Shown: piece by piece, positions 6,371-11,458 of the stretch | How the letters are laid out: the number at the start of each line of letters is the position of its first letter | How positions within the stretch are numbered: position 1 is the first letter of the stretch | Source of the DNA: Cyanobacteriota bacterium | Lineage (GTDB): Bacteria; Cyanobacteriota; Cyanobacteriia; Leptolyngbyales; Leptolyngbyaceae | NCBI GenBank assembly: GCA_027482985.1 | Contig: JAIXVO010000027.1 | Span: 1 to 11,458 of the forward strand | Reading direction: 5' to 3' | Length of the DNA stretch: 11,458 nt | Notes under the pieces: generated by a model | The model's database searches: none | What the model saw: only the letters and a program-made list of their open reading frames with translations | What the model was told of the DNA's origin: nothing | Made by a program: the position numbers and the translations under genes

Positions 6371-6727
6371 ATGAAACCGGAGTTGCTGTGTCCCACTTGC
6401 GGGTCAACCGATATCAAGAAAAACGGTACGACCCGACGGGGTAAACAGCCTCATCGATGTCGCGATTGCGGTCGGCAGTTTGGGCAAAACCCGCGATGGC
6501 AACCCCAGTTTTCTGACACGAAAGCAATCATTGATCGGTTGGTGGTGGAAAAGATCCCCCTAGCTGGGATTGCGCCGGCCCTGCAAGTCTCGGAAGCGTG
6601 GTTGCAACAGTATGTCAATGCGGCTGATACGGCGGTGCCCCAACAGGTTGCAGGCACGCCCAAAGCGCCACAACGCTTCAATGTGCAAATGGATGAGGTG
6701 TGGGCGGTGGTGGCTGATAAGGGCAAT

Positions 6728-7131
6728 AGACATTGCCGGAATAGCAAGGCACTGGAAAGCTTTACAGCCCAGCACTTCTAGCAATTTCAAGTTTAAGCTG
6801 CTTGGAGTTGACGATGAGTGAGCTGAAAGTTGTGCAGCCCACAAGCTGTTTCCATCACGTCATCGACAAAATGAGCGGCATGGTTACGAAACTGAATGGT
6901 GACCACCGCCATACCGACGCGCTCGCGGTTTTTGGATATGTTCTTGCTCAATGTACGCTTGCCACGCGGCATCGAAGCTTACCAGCAATTGCTCAAACTC
7001 TTGGGGCTTCCGTCCAGTCAGGCTTTGGAGCATATCGGGCTTGCCTTGAACTTTCGCATAGTCCAGCATCTGCTGCTGCTCCGAGTGTGCTCTGTCCTGC
7101 TTCTTCGACTAGCTTATTTCCGGGCAAGTCT
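6728..7131 (-). mobile_element. IS5-family (ISL2-like) internally deleted element, 404 bp
   Basis: The left end AGACATTGCCGGAA (6728-6741) and the reverse complement of the right end, AGACTTGCCCGGAA (7131..7118), match at 11 of 14 positions. The element is flanked by the direct repeat AAT (6725-6727 and 7132-7134). Three-base ANT duplications are characteristic of the ISL2 subgroup of IS5. Inside, on the minus strand, lie the first ~50 codons and last ~36 codons of one transposase, joined near 6900. A complete element of this type is roughly 0.85-0.9 kb, so about half is missing. It cannot encode a transposase but keeps both ends, so an active relative could still move it. Confidence 0.75.
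6793..7069 (-). pseudogene. IS5-family transposase remnant: N- and C-terminal ends fused out of frame
   Basis: From the ATG at 7069 the minus strand reads MLDYAKVQGKPDMLQSLTG, then KPQEFEQLLVSFDAAWQAYI and RARRYGGG. This is the helix-turn-helix N-terminus of DDE_Tnp_4-type IS5 transposases. After the GGG at about 6905 homology stops, and this frame ends at a TAA at 6884. In another frame the strand continues as FRNHAAHFVDDVMETACGLH, then NFQLTHRQLQAA and a TAA at 6795..6793. This is the characteristic C-terminus of the same family (VMExxCGLHNFR). The whole catalytic DDE core between them is deleted and the fusion is out of frame. No functional protein can be made. Confidence 0.75.
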
Positions 7132-7188
7132 AATCAGTCCAAGAATGCTTGTTGCTATTGGCTGCGCATCACCCAAACGAGGCATTGA

Positions 7189-7247
7189 ACGTACTCTTCT
7201 TAATTTTATTGATTGTATGTACTTGCTGGAGTAAGGTTGATTTTTAC
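7189..7247. other. Junction between IS1 debris and NRPS-PKS gene
   Basis: These 59 bases are AT-rich and hold no recognised gene. They contain GGAG at 7228-7231 and AAGG at 7233-7236, which could serve the TTG start at 7248 with wide spacing (11-16 bases). No convincing -35/-10 pair is seen. The NRPS frame is already open through this segment, so it could also be read through from upstream. Confidence 0.35.
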
Positions 7248-10200
7248 TTGATAGGGGTTCAGAATAAATTTGTTATTCAGCAATCTGGACAACCTCAATT
7301 GGATCAGTTTTTTGCAGCAGCGCAATCATTTTGGCAACAGCAGTTACAGAATTTTGTGACTGGCTCTTCTGGGGTTGCTCATTCCGATGCAAAAGGTGAT
7401 CAATTGAGCTTACCAGATTATGGATATCACCTTATTCAATGCCCTGAATCTCTGAGCGCTGAATCGATTGCTCTCTTAAATCGATACCGTTTAGATCAGG
7501 TCAGTTTATGGGTCAGTCTGTGGGCGATTCTACTGCACCGCTACAGTCGTGAAACTACGATTGTTTTTGGTGTACAGGTGCAGCAAGAAGCAGCTGGAGT
7601 TGTCGTTCAGACGGTCGATGCGATGCCCTTGCCCATGTGCCTTGCCGTCATACCTGATAGTTCAGTGTTGGCTTGGTTACAGGGAGTCCAAGCGCAGTAT
7701 GAGCAACTCCAGAAGCATGGGCAAATTAACCTGGCGCAATTGCAAGAATGGTGTGGCGTGCCAACCACAAGCCAGTTATTTGAGAGTGTGGTAGTGGTCT
7801 CCGATCGCATTCCCAGCCCAGCCGCCGAGGTCACCGTGCCCACGGGTACCGATCAGTTGCCACTGGTGTTGCTAGCGCACCAGGTGGAGCCCTTTACTTT
7901 GACAATTCGCTACGATCGCAATCATTTCAACGCCGATACGATCGCGCGTTTGGCTGGGCATCTCTACACCTTGCTGGCAGGGATGGTGACCCAACCGCAG
8001 CAAACGCTGCGAGATCTCCCCTGGCTTACGCCGCCGGAAAGACAGCAGATTTTGGTGGAGTGGAATCAGACCCAAACGCCTTATCCTGACGATCAAACTA
8101 TTCATCAATTATTTGAACGCCAAGTGCAGCAGACCCCGACGGCGATCGCCGTCGTGCTGCCAGCCACACCGTCGGGCACCGTTCGGCAATTGACCTATCA
8201 ACAACTGAATGATCGAGCCAATGCACTGGCAGTAGAGTTACAACAAGGCGGTGTGCAACGTGGCACCTTAGTGGCGATCGGGATGGAGCGGACACCCGAA
8301 ATGATCGTGGCGATCGTCGGCATTCTCAAAGCGGGAGGGGTATATGTGCCACTCGACCTGAGTTACCCCCGCGATCGCCTGGCTTGGATGCTACAGGATA
8401 CCCAGGCACCCGTCATTTTGACCCAATCTGATCGGATTCATGACTTGCCCCCCCACGCCGCTCAGGTGATTTGTCTAGATGCCAATTGGGGCGAGCAGGT
8501 TGCGACTGTGCGGCCTCAGAAATGTCAACTGACAAGCGACGATTTGGCGTACGTGAACTACACTTCTGGGTCAACCGGCACCCCCAAAGGAGTGGCCATT
8601 CCCCATCGTGGCGTAGTGCGATTGGTGTGCGGCACCGAGTTTACACCCCTCGATCGCCACCAAACGTTTCTCCAACTGGCTCCGATCTCCTTTGATGCCG
8701 CCACCCTGGAAATTTGGGGGGCACTGTTGCAGGGTGGCTGTTGTGTGCTTTACCCAGGTCTAGGTATTCCCGATCCCCACCTGTTGCAGACCATCATTCG
8801 CCAGCATGGGGTGACCAGTCTGTGGTTAACCGCTGCCTTGTTTAATAGCCTGATCACAGAAGCACCGGAGGCGTTGCAAGGCATTAAAGAACTGCTGACG
8901 GGCGGCGAGGCGCTGTCGATGCCACACATTCGCCGGGCGCAAGCGCGGTTGCCAGAGACGCAACTGATCAACGGCTACGGCCCCACCGAAAACACGACCT
9001 TTACCTGTTGTTATCGCATTCCGCGGCCGCTGCCAGAGCACCTGACCAGTATTCCGCTGGGCCGCCCGATCGCTAATACAGAAGTCTATATTCTGGATGA
9101 CACGCTGCAACCCGTTCCCGTCGGGGTAATGGGTGAATTACACATTGGTGGGGCAGGGTTAGCGAGAGAATATCTCAACCGTCCGGATTTGACTCAAGAA
9201 CGGTTTATTGCCCATCCTTTCAGCCCCGCTCCCGCTGCCCGACTGTATAAAACCGGAGATTTAGCGCGCTTCCGGCCCGATGGCACGATCGAATTCATCG
9301 GCCGCAAAGATAAACAGGTCAAGATTCGGGGCTACCGGGTGGAATTGGGCGAAATTGAAACCGTCCTGGGTCAGCAAGCGGGGGTCCGGGATGTCATTGT
9401 GATCAGGCGCGAAGATCGACTCGGTCAGCCGCAACTGGTTGCTTATGTGACCCCGTCATTGGCTCAAACCCTGAGTGTTAGCCAACTGCAACAAGGCTTA
9501 CAGGAGCGGTTACCCGCTTATATGGTGCCGAGTGCAATCGTGGTGCTAGATAAGATTCCCCTGACTCCCAATGGCAAAGTCGATCGCCAAGCTTTACCTG
9601 TGCCACCGCCACCCCGACTGGCGCAGTATGTGGCTCCGAGGTCAGGGCTGGAAACGGAACTGGCAGCACTTTGGGCCAATGTCTTGGGCTGCGATCGCGT
9701 TGGGGTTGAGGATAACTTCTTTGATTTAGGGGGCACATCGCTGCTGGGGATGCGATTGATTGCCCGAATTCAGCAGCAGTACGATGCTCAGTTGCGCGCG
9801 GTCATCCTGTACCAATATCCCACCATCCGCCGATTGGCTCAGTATTTGCAGGCAAAACCTGAGCCGGGGGTAAAGTCAATGCTTGCCGCCGAGCGATCGC
9901 CCGTCGCCCCTACAGGGATCGCCATCATTGGGATGGCGGGACGGTTTCCGGGAGCCAACAGTGTGGAGGAATTGTGGCAAAATTTGTGTGCTGGGAGGGA
10001 ATCAACGACCTTCTTCACGGATGCAGAACTGGATGCTAGCGTGCCGCTGGAACTGCGATCGGATCCCCATTACGTGCCCGCCAAAGGTATCGTTGCCGGA
10101 GCCGAAACCTTTGATGCGGCCTTTTTTGGTATCAGCCCAGGCGAAGCCGAGGTGATGGATCCGCAAGCGCGAGTGTTTCTGGAACTAGCACATACAGCCC

Positions 10201-11458
10201 TAGAAACAGCGGGTTATACCCCGGAATTCTTTACTGGACACATCGGCTTATATGCGGGTTCTGGGCAGAATACCTATTTTGAACGCCATCTCTGTGGGCG
10301 ATCGCCGATCATCGATCGCCTCGGTGCCTTCCAAACCATGCTGGCGAACGAAAAGGATTTTGTCACCACCCGCACGTCCTACAAACTCAACCTGACAGGT
10401 CCCAGCCTCAGTATCAATACCGCCTGTTCGACCTCGTTGGTGGCCGTAATTCAAGCCGTTGAGGGCTTAACCCGTGGTCAGTGCGATCTGGCTCTGGCAG
10501 GTGGCATTTCGATTCAGACTCCCCAAAACACGGGCTATCTGTACCAGGAAGGGGCGATGCTGTCTCCCGATGGGCGTTGCCGCCCCTTTGATGCCCAGGC
10601 TCAAGGCACGATGTTCAATAATGGTGCCGCGATCGTGGTGCTAAAGCGCCTGGAAGATGCGATTCAGGATGGCGATCGCATCTATGCCGTGATCAAAGGT
10701 GTCGGCATGAACAATGATGGAGCCGATAAAGTCAGTTTCACTGCGCCCAGTGTGCAGGGTCAAGCTACTGCCATTCGGACGGCACAAGCCAGTGCTGGCG
10801 TGCACCCGGAAACCATTACCTATATTGAAACCCATGGTACCGCTACCCCATTGGGCGACCCGATCGAAGTCGAAGCATTGACTCAGGCGTTTCGAGCGCA
10901 GACCGCCGCCACCCAATTTTGTGCGATCGGTTCCATTAAAAGCAATGTTGGGCATCTGGTGGCGGCAGCGGGGGCAGCGGGACTGATCAAAACGGCTCTG
11001 GCACTGTACCACCAACAAATTCCTGCCAGTTTGAATTTTCAGTCCCCCAATCCCGAAATTGATTTTGCCAATAGTCCCTTTTATGTCAATGCCCAGTTGA
11101 CAGAGTGGCGCACCGGGACGACCCCCCGGCGAGCTGGAGTTAGTTCTTTTGGGGTGGGTGGCACCAATGCCCATGTCATTCTGGAAGAAGCGCCGCCACC
11201 GATCGCGACCACTGCGGCTCGCCCGTGGCAACTGTTGTTGTTATCGGCAAAAACGGCAACTGCGCTCGATCAGGCGACGCTCAATTTGCAACAGCATCTC
11301 CAGACCTCCATGCCATCGTCAACCACCGCGATCGCAGATGTGGCTTATACGCTCCAAGTGGGGCGCAAAAGTTTTAATCATCGGCGGTTCGCGGTTTGTC
11401 AAACGTCCGCAGATGCGGTGCCGGTGTTAGCCCAACTTGATCGGCATCGCACCGCCAG
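7248..11458 (+). CDS. Hybrid NRPS-PKS: partial C, A (valine-like), PCP, KS; runs off right edge
   Basis: The frame is open from 7134 to the window end (no stop in about 4.3 kb). It has no in-frame ATG near its beginning; TTG at 7248, behind GGAG/AAGG, is the best start, giving at least 1403 residues. Residues ~6-265 are only the C-terminal lobe of a condensation domain (FWQQQL, then LLHRYSRETTIVFGV, ending RLAGHLYTLL); the HHxxxDG lobe is absent. The adenylation domain (~272-790) has YTSGSTGTPKGV (438), FDAATLEIWG (483), NGYGPTE (575), KTGDLARF, GYRVELGEIE and NGKVDR (Lys777). Its ten-residue code reads DALWLGGTFK, close to known valine codes. The carrier domain has DNFFDLGGTSL with Ser831. 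The ketosynthase (~890-1315) is complete: Cys1060 in NTACSTSL, His1196 in ETHGTAT and His1236 in KSNVGHL. A KS-AT linker follows. It would activate a valine-like residue and pass it to polyketide extension. Confidence 0.93.
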   Translation, partial: MIGVQNKFVIQQSGQPQLDQFFAAAQSFWQQQLQNFVTGSSGVAHSDAKGDQLSLPDYGYHLIQCPESLSAESIALLNRYRLDQVSLWVSLWAILLHRYSRETTIVFGVQVQQEAAGVVVQTVDAMPLPMCLAVIPDSSVLAWLQGVQAQYEQLQKHGQINLAQLQEWCGVPTTSQLFESVVVVSDRIPSPAAEVTVPTGTDQLPLVLLAHQVEPFTLTIRYDRNHFNADTIARLAGHLYTLLAGMVTQPQQTLRDLPWLTPPERQQILVEWNQTQTPYPDDQTIHQLFERQVQQTPTAIAVVLPATPSGTVRQLTYQQLNDRANALAVELQQGGVQRGTLVAIGMERTPEMIVAIVGILKAGGVYVPLDLSYPRDRLAWMLQDTQAPVILTQSDRIHDLPPHAAQVICLDANWGEQVATVRPQKCQLTSDDLAYVNYTSGSTGTPKGVAIPHRGVVRLVCGTEFTPLDRHQTFLQLAPISFDAATLEIWGALLQGGCCVLYPGLGIPDPHLLQTIIRQHGVTSLWLTAALFNSLITEAPEALQGIKELLTGGEALSMPHIRRAQARLPETQLINGYGPTENTTFTCCYRIPRPLPEHLTSIPLGRPIANTEVYILDDTLQPVPVGVMGELHIGGAGLAREYLNRPDLTQERFIAHPFSPAPAARLYKTGDLARFRPDGTIEFIGRKDKQVKIRGYRVELGEIETVLGQQAGVRDVIVIRREDRLGQPQLVAYVTPSLAQTLSVSQLQQGLQERLPAYMVPSAIVVLDKIPLTPNGKVDRQALPVPPPPRLAQYVAPRSGLETELAALWANVLGCDRVGVEDNFFDLGGTSLLGMRLIARIQQQYDAQLRAVILYQYPTIRRLAQYLQAKPEPGVKSMLAAERSPVAPTGIAIIGMAGRFPGANSVEELWQNLCAGRESTTFFTDAELDASVPLELRSDPHYVPAKGIVAGAETFDAAFFGISPGEAEVMDPQARVFLELAHTALETAGYTPEFFTGHIGLYAGSGQNTYFERHLCGRSPIIDRLGAFQTMLANEKDFVTTRTSYKLNLTGPSLSINTACSTSLVAVIQAVEGLTRGQCDLALAGGISIQTPQNTGYLYQEGAMLSPDGRCRPFDAQAQGTMFNNGAAIVVLKRLEDAIQDGDRIYAVIKGVGMNNDGADKVSFTAPSVQGQATAIRTAQASAGVHPETITYIETHGTATPLGDPIEVEALTQAFRAQTAATQFCAIGSIKSNVGHLVAAAGAAGLIKTALALYHQQIPASLNFQSPNPEIDFANSPFYVNAQLTEWRTGTTPRRAGVSSFGVGGTNAHVILEEAPPPIATTAARPWQLLLLSAKTATALDQATLNLQQHLQTSMPSSTTAIADVAYTLQVGRKSFNHRRFAVCQTSADAVPVLAQLDRHRTA

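Larger units (their letters stand above)
6371..7188 (+). pseudogene. IS1-family transposase, interrupted and 3'-truncated
   Basis: From the ATG at 6371 the frame encodes an N-terminal zinc-ribbon (Cys7, Cys10, Cys30, Cys33: LCPTCGS and HRCRDCGRQF) and a helix-turn-helix region. The first catalytic Asp follows in VQMDEVWAVV (Asp108). This is the InsA/InsB order of single-frame IS1-family transposases. Homology stops at Asn119 (6725-6727), where an IS5-family element begins; the frame then runs through that element's end to a chance stop at 6779-6781. If the inserted element and one AAT copy are removed, the IS1 frame continues as SKNACCYWLRITQTRH, resembling the W-L-A-I/L strand after the first Asp, and stops at 7186-7188. 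The second Asp and the Glu of the DDE triad are missing, so the gene is dead. Its 3' part is deleted where the NRPS-PKS gene begins. Confidence 0.75.

Noticed and set aside
6019..6417. 132-residue minus-strand open frame over the secreted stub and IS1 start
   Set aside because: It runs across unrelated segments and antisense to two better-supported starts; the peptide has no recognisable domain.
6722..6737. GGCAAT...ATTGCC palindrome as a separate hairpin
   Set aside because: It straddles the left end of the IS5-like element: one arm comes from the IS1 gene and the other from the terminal repeat, so the symmetry is probably accidental.
7114..7185. Small minus-strand ORF of 23 residues upstream of the IS5 transposase start
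   Set aside because: It crosses the right boundary of the element into IS1 debris and has no recognisable homology.
6802..7188. Plus-strand 128-residue frame through the IS5-like element
   Set aside because: It is antisense to the transposase pieces; only its last ~18 codons correspond to real (IS1) coding sequence.
10641..11231. 196-residue minus-strand open frame inside the ketosynthase region
   Set aside because: It is antisense to a ketosynthase with all catalytic motifs. GC-rich coding DNA often leaves the opposite strand open, and the peptide resembles no family I know.

Overview
The window looks cyanobacterial. The octamer GCGATCGC (HIP1, a cyanobacterial signature) recurs at least twenty times. 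The gene content also fits: Uma2-type nucleases, a type I NRPS/PKS and cytoplasmic HtrA-like proteases are typical of large filamentous cyanobacterial genomes. The genus cannot be read from the sequence. No rRNA, tRNA or CRISPR array was seen.

Layout. (1) Bases 1-227, minus strand: the N-terminus of a PAS-domain sensory protein whose gene runs off the left edge. (2) Bases 610-3938, minus strand: a tight four-gene unit, transcribed right to left. It holds two adjacent trypsin/HtrA-like serine proteases with PDZ domains and no signal peptides (1 nt apart), a LuxR-family regulator whose receiver domain has lost its phosphorylation residues (34-nt overlap with the second protease), and a membrane-anchored M90/MtfA-type zinc peptidase (41 nt downstream). 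Three proteases with one phosphorylation-independent regulator suggest a proteolytic control unit. (3) Bases 4056-4696: a decayed stretch with an unassigned open frame and the last ~50 codons of a peptidase/bacteriocin-type ABC exporter. (4) Bases 4693-5954, minus strand: two diverged Uma2 nucleases in tandem. (5) Bases 6108-7188: a pile-up of broken genes. It holds the signal-peptide end of a lost secreted protein and an IS1-like transposase fragment. That fragment is interrupted by a 404-bp internally deleted IS5-family (ISL2-like) element with readable inverted repeats and an AAT target duplication. (6) From about 7248 to the right edge, plus strand: a large hybrid NRPS-PKS gene. It starts with only the C-terminal lobe of a condensation domain, then a complete adenylation domain (code reads as valine-like), a carrier protein and a complete ketosynthase. 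It runs off the window in the KS-AT linker.

How it fits together. The NRPS-PKS would load a valine-like amino acid and pass it to a ketosynthase for polyketide extension. Its 5' end abuts transposon debris, has no ATG and lacks the HHxxxDG half of the condensation domain. It therefore looks truncated by the rearrangement, or re-purposed as a starter module. The ABC exporter stub may be a relic of a peptide-export locus. HIP1 sites are absent from 6037 to 8141, which matches the mobile and rearranged block and the first part of the NRPS gene.
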